DNA of 64,000 bases from Geminocystis herdmanii PCC 6308 (lineage in GTDB: Bacteria > Cyanobacteriota > Cyanobacteriia > Cyanobacteriales > Cyanobacteriaceae). The position numbers were made by a program, and so were the translations under genes. Of the stretch, positions 35,232 to 43,981 are shown piece after piece (position 1 is the first letter of the stretch; the number at the start of each line of letters is the position of its first letter). The DNA is taken from contig NZ_CM001775.1 in assembly GCF_000332235.1 (NCBI RefSeq), positions 1,171,630 to 1,235,629 on the forward strand, given 5' to 3'. Under the pieces are notes generated by a model. That model was not told where the DNA came from. It saw nothing but the letters and a program-made list of their open reading frames with translations, and searched no databases.

Positions 35232-36611
35232 TTATATTTTAGAAAAGAAACCATTTTTTTGTATTTTCATTTTTGCATCTAAAGCATTTTTATTATTAAT
35301 AGCAATTTGTAAATTAGGTTTTAATTTAATAGCAGTTGTATAATCAATAATTGCTTTTTTATATTCCCGTAAATTCTGGTAAACAACACCACGATTATTA
35401 TACGCATTTGCATAATTAGCATCTATTTCAATAGCTTTAGTATAATCAATAATTGCTTTTTTGTAATGTTTTAAATCATCATAAGCTAAACCACGATTAT
35501 TATAAGCTGACGTATAATTAGGATCTAATTCAATAGCTTTGCTATAATCAATAATCGCTTTTTCATACTGTTTTAAATTCTTATAAGCAATACCACGATT
35601 ATTATAAGCATCTGTATAATTAGGGTCTAAATCAATAGCTTTGGTATAATCAATAATGGCTTTTTCATATTGTTTTAAATTTCTGTATTCTTCAGCACTG
35701 TTAAAATAAGTTTTAGCATTTTCTAAAGAGGAATCAACAATATTTTCTTTAATTTCTATAGAGGTAAATATCTCTTCTTTTTCTTGATCATTTAGATTAA
35801 TTTTATTCTCTAAATTTTCTAGTAAATGATTAATAGTAAAACGATTATTATTTTCTTTATTTAAACAACATTCAATGATATTTTGCCAGAATTGAGGGAT
35901 TTTACTCACATTAACTTCCTTATTTACCACTTCCTGCATTAACGCTAAAGGAGTTTCACTATTAAAAGGCAATTCCCCCGTTAACGCTTCATAAATAACC
36001 ACTCCCAATGACCAAATATCCCAAGCCGAGGAGATTTTGCCCTCGTAGGCTTCGGGAGGTGCGTAACCCATCGAACCCATCAACGTGGTGGTTTTAGTGG
36101 AATTATTTTGCACACTTCTGACTAAACCAAAATCCGATATTTTCCATTTATCCCCTACCCTTAAAATATTTCCGGGTTTCAAATCTCGATGGACAATGAC
36201 GGGTTTTTGACTGTGTAAATAATCCAATCCTTTGGCTATATCTAATACTAATTGTTTAACTTCTTCTTCTGGTAATTTACCTTTTTTCAACTCATCTTCC
36301 AAACTATAATCTGCTTTTTCCATCAATAAATAGAGAAATTCAAAATTATTTAATACACATTCTCCGCAGGTATAACAATCGAGTAAATTAGGCTGTTTTA
36401 AGGTAGTAGAAAAAATCAATTCATCTAACTGTTTATCAGGGTTATCAGTGATAATTAATTTAACCGCCAATTCTCGAATAAATCTATCTCTAACCACTTC
36501 ATCCGCTAAATATACACCACCAAAACTCCCCGAACCTAATAACCTTTTGAGGTAATATTTATTGTCGATATTTTGCCCTTCTAAGATTTTGAATAAGAAT
36601 TTATTATTCAT
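35232..36611 (-). CDS. Serine/threonine protein kinase with TPR repeats
   Basis: Kinase domain in residues about 15-265: GSGSFGGVYLAD, AVKLII (Lys51), VHRDLKPGNIL (Asp143), ISDFGLV (Asp160), GSMGYAPPEAYEG. After a short linker there are four tetratricopeptide repeats (about 300-440) with the repeated phrase AYNNRGIAYKNLKQYEKAII. No membrane helix. TPR-fused kinases are common in cyanobacteria and use the repeats for protein docking. The near-identical repeats on the DNA level point to recent internal duplication. Confidence 0.93.
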   Translation of the reverse strand: MNNKFLFKILEGQNIDNKYYLKRLLGSGSFGGVYLADEVVRDRFIRELAVKLIITDNPDKQLDELIFSTTLKQPNLLDCYTCGECVLNNFEFLYLLMEKADYSLEDELKKGKLPEEEVKQLVLDIAKGLDYLHSQKPVIVHRDLKPGNILRVGDKWKISDFGLVRSVQNNSTKTTTLMGSMGYAPPEAYEGKISSAWDIWSLGVVIYEALTGELPFNSETPLALMQEVVNKEVNVSKIPQFWQNIIECCLNKENNNRFTINHLLENLENKINLNDQEKEEIFTSIEIKENIVDSSLENAKTYFNSAEEYRNLKQYEKAIIDYTKAIDLDPNYTDAYNNRGIAYKNLKQYEKAIIDYSKAIELDPNYTSAYNNRGLAYDDLKHYKKAIIDYTKAIEIDANYANAYNNRGVVYQNLREYKKAIIDYTTAIKLKPNLQIAINNKNALDAKMKIQKNGFFSKI

Positions 36612-36648
36612 ATTATCTATATAAAAATACTATTTAATGTAATATGAA

Positions 36649-36948
36649 TTATTTATAAGCAGAATCATGATCAGTGTGTAAGGATAATAAACGTAAATAA
36701 TCTCCTTCTCTAACGGCGATCGATCGACATTTTTGAGTTATCCTAAGAGTGTATAAATTTTCTGTTTTTTTTCCTTTTTGATTTTTGATTTTTTCCCATT
36801 TTAACCCTTGATCTTGATATAATTGTTCCCATGTCAAATTAGATATTTTTTTTAGGGTTTTAAATACACTAATTAAATCTGATTTAGATAAATTAAATAA
36901 ATGTTTTTGAAAAATCGGGTTATTTAGATCAAGTAAAACTTTATTCAT
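36649..36948 (-). CDS. RelE/HigB-like toxin
   Basis: 99-residue basic protein with LSKSDLISVFKTLKKISNLTW, then TLRITQKCRSIAVREGDYLRLLSLHTDHD. The RelE fold usually ends in an R-x-(I/A)-x-x-x-x-x-LRLL-x-x-x-DH pattern, which is visible here. The gene overlaps its upstream partner by 8 bp and is translated after it. Probably an mRNA interferase; activity is inferred. Confidence 0.72.
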   Translation of the reverse strand: MNKVLLDLNNPIFQKHLFNLSKSDLISVFKTLKKISNLTWEQLYQDQGLKWEKIKNQKGKKTENLYTLRITQKCRSIAVREGDYLRLLSLHTDHDSAYK

Positions 36949-37195
36949 AAATGTTTAATTTAGTAGCTATTTCATCTAAATTAGAGACTTGAGGGGGATT
37001 ATTATAATTCCATTCAAGGGCTTGATCTAAGTCATTTTGTACTGTAGGATCATTTAACCAATTTTCTTGATCATCGTCAATTTTTTTGTCTATTTGAGCA
37101 TAAAAATTTAGCCATAAATTACCCAATTTTTCTAAATCAATAACAACGGCTTTTTTTTCTCCTTCTTCATTAACAATATATTGAATACCATCCAT
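36941..37195 (-). CDS. Antitoxin of RelE-like module
   Basis: 84 residues, strongly acidic. The N-terminus reads IQYIVNEEGEKKAVVIDLEKLG, the typical start of Phd/RelB-like cyanobacterial antitoxins, followed by helices that would wrap the toxin. It overlaps the toxin gene by 8 bp, as is usual for translationally coupled type II pairs. Confidence 0.72.
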   Translation of the reverse strand: MDGIQYIVNEEGEKKAVVIDLEKLGNLWLNFYAQIDKKIDDDQENWLNDPTVQNDLDQALEWNYNNPPQVSNLDEIATKLNIYE

Positions 37196-37344
37196 AATGT
37201 TTAAGTTTGAAAATAATAATAATAGTATTATAGCAATTATATCTAATCTTTGATCAAATTTAGGTCAATTCGATCGATTAGCCAGAAATTGATAAGGTAA
37301 TAGCTAAAGTCTCTTTTAGGAAATTTTTAAGAATTATTATATTT

Positions 37345-37587
37345 TTAATTAAGAGATAAATGTTGTTTTAATTTATGGTAAGGAACAATAAAATCTAACT
37401 GATTATTTAGATATTGACTAATTCGATCGCCTTTCAAAGCCTCTAAACGATTACTTGGCAAAGCCCTTAAACTTTCTAAAGTTTCAGCACTATCAAGAAT
37501 ACGCAAACGTTTCAAAGCTGATCTTTCTATACCTGAAAATTTTTTAACAGATTTTATATAGCAACAAGGAATAAGGTAATGCACCAT
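37345..37587 (-). pseudogene. Truncated HigB-like toxin gene
   Basis: Residues 10-57 match HigB/RelE toxins (IKSVKKFSGIERSALKRLRI, LESLRALPSNRLEALKGDR). The catalytic C-terminal strand that should follow (INDQWRICF type) is missing and is replaced by an unrelated tail (YLNNQLDFIVPYHKLKQ). No antitoxin gene lies directly downstream. Probably inactive. Whether it is still translated is unknown. Confidence 0.65.
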
Positions 37588-37616
37588 TTTCCTTGTATTT
37601 AAAAGACTTTATTTTG

Positions 37617-38837
37617 TTAGTTAATTTGTCGAGTATCTCTCAATAAACTGGTGGTTTGATGAGGGGTTAATTGTCCTTTTTTTTGCAAATTATCTAGGGT
37701 TGAAGCTACGGTTTTGGCTAATTCTTTTTCTCCTATTTTAGTGGCATTTACCTGCATATTAATTAATAACTCTCCTGTTTTATTGGGATCGACTGTTTTC
37801 GTTAATTCTGTACTATAAATCTTCAATTTCCATCGCAATAAATCTTGATCAACGTCTTCATTAATTTGCTGGATTTCTTTATAAGAACCCGTATAATTTA
37901 AAGTAGTAATTTGCTTGATGATCGAATTATTTTCTGCGGTGATTAAGTCTATTTCTAAGACTTCTTTTTCTCCGTTACTATTACCAAAATCAGCAGGAGG
38001 AACTTCTACAGAAATTAAAATATCCGTAAAGCAATTTGTGTGAATTGTACCTAATAATAACTCATTTTTTAGCACTTCTTCTAAGGATAAAAAATCGGGA
38101 CGTAAACAATAAAAACCTTTTAATTTTACCTGATTTTTCGGATTTAATTTTAATTTTGCTCCTTCCAGTGCCACTGTTTGAAAACTGCTTAATCTGGTGG
38201 TTAAAAGACTCTGAAAATTAGCTAAATTATCGGCATAAATAAACGTACCTTTGCCCTTTGCACATAAATCCGTGAGAAATGCGGTATTAAAATTACTGGC
38301 ATCCCCTAAGCCAACGGTGTCGATGACTATGCCGTTTTGACTGATTTCTTGCCCTTGAAGCACGATCGAGCTAGGATCATCTAACATCATGCCTTTAGCA
38401 TCGGTAGCGTTACCATCGGTGATTAAGATGCCCACCCTAGCCACTCCTTTTTCTGGGGGTAATACTTCCCGAAACCAATTTAACGCCAAATCGGTACGGG
38501 TGACACCAGTAGCGGTGAGATTATTAATAGCTTGTGTCGTTTCGGTTTTGTTATTACTGTTGTTAACCAGAGTGATCACATTCGTATTATAACTGGCGAG
38601 GGAAAGACGATCGATCGGTCTTAAATTGTTGACAATAGCGATACAGGCTTCCTGAGCTTTTGCTAGTTTATCACCATTCATGGAACTACTGGTATCAAGG
38701 GCGATGGCGATTCTCAGGGGTAAACCTTCGGCGGTAGTAGTTGCAGTATCAGGATTGATTCTCACACGCAATATATGCTCTGATACACTTGAACTAAGTT
38801 TGTTCGATCGATCCCATTGGCATTCAAGATTAAACAT
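37617..38837 (-). CDS. VWA domain-containing protein
   Basis: 406 residues. A von Willebrand A domain has its metal-dependent adhesion site in IALDTSSSMNGDKL (DxSxS at 48-52), RLSLASYNT, a TGVTRTDLAL threonine, and VGILITDGNATDAKG. The C-terminal half (about 215-400) is beta-rich with a final helical segment. No signal peptide, so probably cytosolic. It lies 30 bp downstream of nothing on its strand and upstream of the HigB remnant; no AAA partner (MoxR type) is present. Role unknown. Confidence 0.85.
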   Translation of the reverse strand: MFNLECQWDRSNKLSSSVSEHILRVRINPDTATTTAEGLPLRIAIALDTSSSMNGDKLAKAQEACIAIVNNLRPIDRLSLASYNTNVITLVNNSNNKTETTQAINNLTATGVTRTDLALNWFREVLPPEKGVARVGILITDGNATDAKGMMLDDPSSIVLQGQEISQNGIVIDTVGLGDASNFNTAFLTDLCAKGKGTFIYADNLANFQSLLTTRLSSFQTVALEGAKLKLNPKNQVKLKGFYCLRPDFLSLEEVLKNELLLGTIHTNCFTDILISVEVPPADFGNSNGEKEVLEIDLITAENNSIIKQITTLNYTGSYKEIQQINEDVDQDLLRWKLKIYSTELTKTVDPNKTGELLINMQVNATKIGEKELAKTVASTLDNLQKKGQLTPHQTTSLLRDTRQIN

Positions 38838-39094
38838 AATAGTTTCATGATTACTTCCTATTTTTCCTTAAATTATGTCAGAATTTAGCTTCTTCCGTGA
38901 GTTTTCAATTAAACCAAATTTAGGGGGTAAAGTCTCAAAACCTTGATTTTTTTATTCTTTAACCTAATACCTAACATCTTCCCTTCACTTAGGTTACTTG
39001 AAATGAGATCATTTTATCGATGAAGAAATAGGGAAAAGGATAAGCGGTTGTACAATAGAAAAGATAAAAAAGCTGGTTATGTTAAGAATACTTT

Positions 39095-40003
39095 ATGAAA
39101 ATAGCTATCTTGTCTCAAGATCATAGTCTTTATTCTACTAGAAGAATTAAAGAGGCGGGGGAGAAACGAGGACATGAAATGAAGGTGGTTAATTACCTTA
39201 GATGCTATATGAACATTACCTCCCATAAGCCAACGGTGGTTTATGGTGGGAAGCCTTTGGAAAATTTTGATGCGGTGATACCTCGGATTGGTGCTTCTAA
39301 AACTTTTTATGGTTTGGCGGTGGTAAGACAATTTGAGGTGATGGGGGTATTTAGTGCCAATGAATCTCAGGCGATTTCTCGATCGAGGGATAAATTACGT
39401 TGTGTACAAATTTTAGCACGGGAGGGCATCGGATTACCTGTGACGGGTTTTGCCCATGACACGGAAGATATTGATGGTTTAATCGAGACGGTGGGGGGAG
39501 CACCTTTAGTAATCAAGTTATTAGAAGGCACTCAAGGCATTGGGGTTGTTTTAGCGGAAACTTATCAGGCGGCAAAGTCTGTAATTCAAGCCTTTAAGGG
39601 ATTAAATGCCAATATTTTGGTACAAGAGTTCATTAAAGAGGCAGGGGGTGCAGATATTCGTTGTTTTGTGGTGGGTAATAAAGTTGTAGCGGCGATGAAA
39701 AGACAAGGACCCGAAGGAGATTTTCGATCGAACTTACATAGAGGTGGCAAAGCGGAAAAAATCAAACTTACCCCAGAGGAAAGAAGTACAGCTATTCGTT
39801 CAGCGAAGGCTATGGGTTTAAGAATAGCAGGAGTTGACCTATTACGATCGAATCATGGTCCTGTCGTCATGGAGGTTAATTCTTCCCCCGGATTAGAAGG
39901 CATTGAAAAGGCGAGTCAAATTGATGTCGCCGATAAAATTATTGACTTTATCGAAAAAAATGTGGAAGTTGGGAATAGTGTGCGCGATCGTATTCAATTT
40001 TAA
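39095..40003 (+). CDS. rimK: RimK-family ATP-grasp ligase
   Basis: ATP-dependent glutamate ligase of the RimK group (adds Glu to ribosomal protein S6 in E. coli). 302 residues. Motifs: [72 protein letters not shown] (ATP-grasp), [33 protein letters not shown] and [14 protein letters not shown], all intact. The substrate in cyanobacteria is not certain. Confidence 0.93.
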   Translation: MKIAILSQDHSLYSTRRIKEAGEKRGHEMKVVNYLRCYMNITSHKPTVVYGGKPLENFDAVIPRIGASKTFYGLAVVRQFEVMGVFSANESQAISRSRDKLRCVQILAREGIGLPVTGFAHDTEDIDGLIETVGGAPLVIKLLEGTQGIGVVLAETYQAAKSVIQAFKGLNANILVQEFIKEAGGADIRCFVVGNKVVAAMKRQGPEGDFRSNLHRGGKAEKIKLTPEERSTAIRSAKAMGLRIAGVDLLRSNHGPVVMEVNSSPGLEGIEKASQIDVADKIIDFIEKNVEVGNSVRDRIQF

Positions 40004-40004
40004 A

Positions 40005-40448
40005 TTAGAAATTATCTCGATCGTTTTCTATAGCAATTAATTCTTTAATACGGTTGACTTGTTCACCGATAAAGCAATAACTATAGGCTAAACCTTGATG
40101 AGTTCCTCCTCTATATTTATCACTCATAAATTCACATTTTTTTTGAGCATAATTAACCCATGTTGATTGGGATTCTCGTAATAAATTTTGAGCTTCTGAA
40201 TCTAAGGATAAATTCATTTTTGTTATTATTTCATTTAATCTTTGATTTAATACTTCCATGGCTTCTCCTCCTTTAATTTTCATACCTAAATTAGTATCTT
40301 CTGTTTCCATAAAACCATACCAATCTTGATCTTCTGGAGGAATATCCCTCGATCGCGCAGCGCCACTTCGTGATCGAACTATCAATGAATCTAAGGGAAT
40401 CATTAAGGTTAAACAAGTGCAAAAAGCGAAACCAAATATCTTATTCAT
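40005..40448 (-). CDS. LprI-like (DUF1311) secreted protein
   Basis: 147 residues with a signal peptide (about 1-22). The C-terminal DUF1311/LprI domain reads LNQRLNEIITKMNLSLDSEA, RESQSTWVNYAQKKCEFMSD and YSYCFIGEQVNRIKEL with the paired Cys of the family. Members inhibit lysozyme in some bacteria. Residues about 26-36 (RSRSGAARSRD) are encoded by a GATC-rich palindromic repeat at 40351-40375 inserted in frame between signal and mature domain. The stop is 2 bp from rimK's stop. Confidence 0.8.
   Translation of the reverse strand: MNKIFGFAFCTCLTLMIPLDSLIVRSRSGAARSRDIPPEDQDWYGFMETEDTNLGMKIKGGEAMEVLNQRLNEIITKMNLSLDSEAQNLLRESQSTWVNYAQKKCEFMSDKYRGGTHQGLAYSYCFIGEQVNRIKELIAIENDRDNF
40351..40375. 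repeat. Palindromic repeat inside LprI-like gene
   Basis: GATCGCGCAGCGCCACTTCG plus five bases, a GC-rich island in an AT-rich gene. It resembles the repeat at 57761-57794 inside xisI. It codes for a short Arg/Ser-rich insert. Confidence 0.65.
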
Positions 40449-40588
40449 AAATTACATAAAAAATATTAAAATCTTATAACCAAGTCTCTGAGAAGATTAT
40501 ACCTTATTTTTCTAGGGTATTTTTTTTATCCCCCTTGCTATGTGCATAGTTTATACGCATAATAGAAAATATAAAAGTAAATAAAACT

Positions 40589-41866
40589 ATGGCGAGTATC
40601 AATATCTATATTAATGATGATTTGAAAGAAGAAATGGCTTTGGTGGAGGCAAATTGGTCTGAAGTTTGCCGTCAAGCGATTAATCTTGAGATTACTAAGA
40701 GTAAGACAGGTGAAATGACCTATGAACCAAAAAACTTTGCAGAAGGAAATTGGGATTATTCTTCTTTTGAGGAAAATTTTAATAACGACAATGTGATCAT
40801 TAAGCCTTACATAGATCATGCTAATCCGAAATTACGCAATACCGTTAAGGTTGCTTCTCAATGGTTAGAAGAAATAAAACGGGAACTTTCCATGGCGCGA
40901 TTAGATGGTAATTCCTTGGGAGAGTTTTTTCAAGGAGTCAGAAAAATCGAGGTTTTAGAACCGGGAAAACCATGGAAAACAGGGTATCTAAAAATTAATT
41001 ATCACATTGATTTTTATTTTGAAAATGATAATGTTACGGACACCATTGAAGGGGAAATTATTGATACCATAAATCCTCAAATTTTATCATCAAAAACAAA
41101 AATAAGCTCGATCGAACCCATAGATCAATCTATTCAATTAACGGAATTAAAACACTTAGGAATTGTTAACATTGATTTAGAACCATTGCCCTCTAACTCT
41201 GAAGAAATATCAATGATGTATCCTGAGTCATATACCCCCTTAAAAAAAGCCTTAGAGGAGCATTTTTCTTTTCAAAAATCGAGTTTATCAGCAAAAAAAG
41301 TTAAACAATGGTGGAGAGAATGGTATGACCGTCAGTTATTAATGATCGAGGGAGATATTGACATCAGAACTTTTTTAGAAGATGAAGACGATCGAGAAGC
41401 GAATATTTCAGGTTATATAAACTCCGAATACTTTGTTCTCAGAACTGAATTTTTAGAAGAAATAGAACATCACTGTATGGAGCTTGGTTTTTTGCATTAT
41501 GACTTTGTTTATTTTGCTAGTTTTATCTTTGATTTATTCTATTTTACTAAAGAAGAAAATTTTAACGATTTAAACTTCGATTATTTTCCTAAAATTGATT
41601 TTATCAATAAAAATGAATTACCTCGTAAAGCTGGGTTATACTTTCTTCAAGAAGGAGAAAACTTTTATGCTTTTGGATTCACCAAAAATCTTTACTTTCA
41701 TTGGCAAAATCATAAACTCAACAAAAAAATTAAGAATCCAAATGATCTAAAAATTTTGTTTCTTTTGATGGATTCTCAAAGATATTTACATAATATCGCT
41801 CAAAACTTAATCCCGAATTATCTCGAACAAATTAACTTACAAAATAACCCTTACTTAAATAATTAA
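40589..41866 (+). CDS. Putative RHH DNA-binding protein with degenerate GIY-YIG-like C-terminus
   Basis: 425 residues, no family recognised for the whole chain. The first 35 residues (MASINIYINDDLKEEMALVE, then WSEVCRQAINLEI) look like a ribbon-helix-helix DNA-binding domain. A middle region of about 280 residues is acidic with no clear motif. Near residue 350, AGLYFLQEGENFYAFGFTKN and then LYFHWQNHK follow the spacing of a GIY-YIG nuclease, with the YIG replaced by AFG and no clear Arg. It is 16 bp upstream of a membrane protein gene, so co-transcribed. Confidence 0.5.
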   Translation: MASINIYINDDLKEEMALVEANWSEVCRQAINLEITKSKTGEMTYEPKNFAEGNWDYSSFEENFNNDNVIIKPYIDHANPKLRNTVKVASQWLEEIKRELSMARLDGNSLGEFFQGVRKIEVLEPGKPWKTGYLKINYHIDFYFENDNVTDTIEGEIIDTINPQILSSKTKISSIEPIDQSIQLTELKHLGIVNIDLEPLPSNSEEISMMYPESYTPLKKALEEHFSFQKSSLSAKKVKQWWREWYDRQLLMIEGDIDIRTFLEDEDDREANISGYINSEYFVLRTEFLEEIEHHCMELGFLHYDFVYFASFIFDLFYFTKEENFNDLNFDYFPKIDFINKNELPRKAGLYFLQEGENFYAFGFTKNLYFHWQNHKLNKKIKNPNDLKILFLLMDSQRYLHNIAQNLIPNYLEQINLQNNPYLNN

Positions 41867-41882
41867 TCACGGAGTAAAAATC

Positions 41883-42224
41883 ATGAAATTTATCTATCAA
41901 TTAATCGGAATCGCATTGATGCTTTTAGGTATTTATTTATTAGGAAGAAATATCATATTTACCACTAATACAAGTCCATATTTTTGGCGTGGTATTGCCG
42001 CCGATGTCTCCATTTTCTCCTTAACTACTGGTGTTATTGGCTTATTTATGTTTCCTAAAACTGCTAAATTTTTTAGTTGGATTTTAATTGGTTTTGGGGT
42101 AGTTTTTGTTATTTACAGTAGCCGAGCTATTTTAAATCCTACCAGTTTATGGCAATTTTTCTTATCGATCGTCTCCATGGTAGGCGGATTTAAGTTATTG
42201 ACCGATCGACAATTTGGCGGTTAA
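41883..42224 (+). CDS. Small four-helix membrane protein, unknown
   Basis: 113 residues with four hydrophobic helices (about 3-24, 38-56, 60-80 and 88-105) and short loops. No recognised family. GGAG lies 5 bases upstream of the ATG. The 16-bp gap to the preceding gene and the same strand as the sigma-like gene suggest one operon. Confidence 0.6.
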   Translation: MKFIYQLIGIALMLLGIYLLGRNIIFTTNTSPYFWRGIAADVSIFSLTTGVIGLFMFPKTAKFFSWILIGFGVVFVIYSSRAILNPTSLWQFFLSIVSMVGGFKLLTDRQFGG

Positions 42225-42306
42225 AAATTAAGATTTTTATACTTGCCTAATAATTTTTAAAATTAGGTAAGTAACTTAAAAAAGTATAAAAAAAGGGGAT
42301 AAAACA

Positions 42307-43539
42307 ATGATAAAAGAAGAATTAAAAGTTAGAGATTTAGAGTTAATTAGTTCATCTGAAGATATTGCTGATTTATTTAAAAAACTCAATTATACAATTA
42401 TTAATGAACCTATTGATATTGAAAAATTTACTTTTTCATCTACTAATTATTATGCCATAAAAAAAGCCTATTTAATTGCTAGTGAAAAAAACTCAGATTT
42501 ACAAGTAGTTTTATTTGAATTAGATTATTCAACATGGGTATCATCTAGTATTTATTTACCTCGTATCGAATCTATTAGTAAACAAATTAGCAATCGTTCT
42601 TCTGATTTTTTAGTAATTGGTACAGTCGCCTATAAAAATTTAGTTTTTGTTAAATCTTCTGGCAAATTTGATGAAAATTATAATTTTAGAGTAGAAATTA
42701 ATACCACTGTGGTTAATCTACAAGAAGTTGATTTAAGTACTTTACATTTTATCAAATCTTTAACTATCACTGAAAATGATCTAAATTTATTGAATAAACG
42801 ACAGGAAATAGCTATTAAAAATATTAATAGAGAAGCCAAGAAAAGAAATCAATTATCTACTGATTCATTAGGTTTTTATCTTCAAGAAATCGGTAAAATT
42901 CCTCTTTTGAGCCAAGAACAGGAAATTATTTTATCAAAACAAATTCAAGAGTTAGTACTACTTGAGAAAAAAAGAGAAACTTTAAAGAAACAATTAAGTC
43001 AAGAACCTACTACAAAAGAATGGGCAGAATTTGTAAAAATTAGTTACAAACATCTTGTTATTAAAATTAGTCAAGGGGAAAAAGCGAAGCGTAAAATGGT
43101 AGAAGCAAACTTGCGTTTAGTGGTTTCCATCGCCAAAAAATATAATTCTCCTAATTTAGATTTATTAGATTTAATTCAAGAAGGTAGTATCGGTTTAATC
43201 AGAGGGACTGAAAAATTCGATCCCACTAAAGGTTATCGTTTTTCTACTTATGCTTATTGGTGGATAAGACAAGCAATTACTCGTTATTTATGTAATTATA
43301 ATAGAGTTATTAGATTGCCCATTCATTTATGGGAGTATCAACAACAAATAAAAAAAGCCTATCGAGATTTAATAGCTAAAAATCAAATTATTAGCACAAG
43401 TAATATAATAAAATATTTAGGTGAATCAAAAGAAGAATTCTTAGAAAAATTTAGTTATTTTAACAATATTTTATCATTAGATCAAAGAATTAGAAATGAG
43501 GAAGAAGATAATACTTTATTAATAAATTTTATTATATAG
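42307..43539 (+). CDS. Sigma-70-family factor with N-terminal extra domain, interrupted by TAG before region 4
   Basis: 410 residues. Residues 1-165 form an alpha/beta domain ([48 protein letters not shown]) resembling N-terminal domains of restriction-type methylases and helicase partners rather than sigma factors (inference). Sigma regions follow: 1.2 ([20 protein letters not shown], from about 186), 2 ([51 protein letters not shown]) and 3. Region 4 continues in the same frame after a single TAG at 43537-43539. Without readthrough it lacks -35 recognition. Confidence 0.85.
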   Translation: MIKEELKVRDLELISSSEDIADLFKKLNYTIINEPIDIEKFTFSSTNYYAIKKAYLIASEKNSDLQVVLFELDYSTWVSSSIYLPRIESISKQISNRSSDFLVIGTVAYKNLVFVKSSGKFDENYNFRVEINTTVVNLQEVDLSTLHFIKSLTITENDLNLLNKRQEIAIKNINREAKKRNQLSTDSLGFYLQEIGKIPLLSQEQEIILSKQIQELVLLEKKRETLKKQLSQEPTTKEWAEFVKISYKHLVIKISQGEKAKRKMVEANLRLVVSIAKKYNSPNLDLLDLIQEGSIGLIRGTEKFDPTKGYRFSTYAYWWIRQAITRYLCNYNRVIRLPIHLWEYQQQIKKAYRDLIAKNQIISTSNIIKYLGESKEEFLEKFSYFNNILSLDQRIRNEEEDNTLLINFII

Positions 43540-43902
43540 CAATCTCAAGAATATGAAATCAATTATTGGAATGATACTGAATTTATAAAAAAAATTTTAA
43601 ATCTAATTTCTGAAAAAGAAAAAAAAGTCCTTATTATGCGTTTTGGATTAGATGATAATGAGGAAAAAAGTTTACAACAAATTGCTAATATTTTGGGAGT
43701 TAGCCGAGAAAGAATAAGACAAATTCAAGATAAAGCTATGATTAAAATTAAAAAATTAATTGACAATCCAAAAGTTTTTTTGGAAATAGAGGAAACAAAA
43801 ATTAGAGAACAAAAAGAAAAACAGGAACAGCAAGAAAAAGAAAAATTATTAGAAACAATCAAATTGAATAATCAAAAAAATGAAGAGTTAGTATTCACTT
43901 AG
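43540..43902 (+). pseudogene. Sigma-70 region 4, in frame after amber codon
   Basis: The codons after TAG continue QSQEYEINYWNDTEFIKKIL without another stop. They then give a normal sigma region 4: LISEKEKKVLIMRFGLDDNE, SLQQIANILGVSRERIRQIQ, DKAMIKIKKLI, ending in a Lys/Glu/Gln-rich tail. The frame is the same as 42307-43539, so a single base change would restore a 531-residue protein. An independent start at 43636 (ATG) would begin in the middle of region 4. Likely a nonsense-mutated gene, or readthrough. Confidence 0.8.
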
Positions 43903-43981
43903 TATAAATAATACTTAACTTAATCCTTAATATTTTAATTTTTCAAAAACCTTTTTAGTTATTTTTAATGAATTAAAAATT

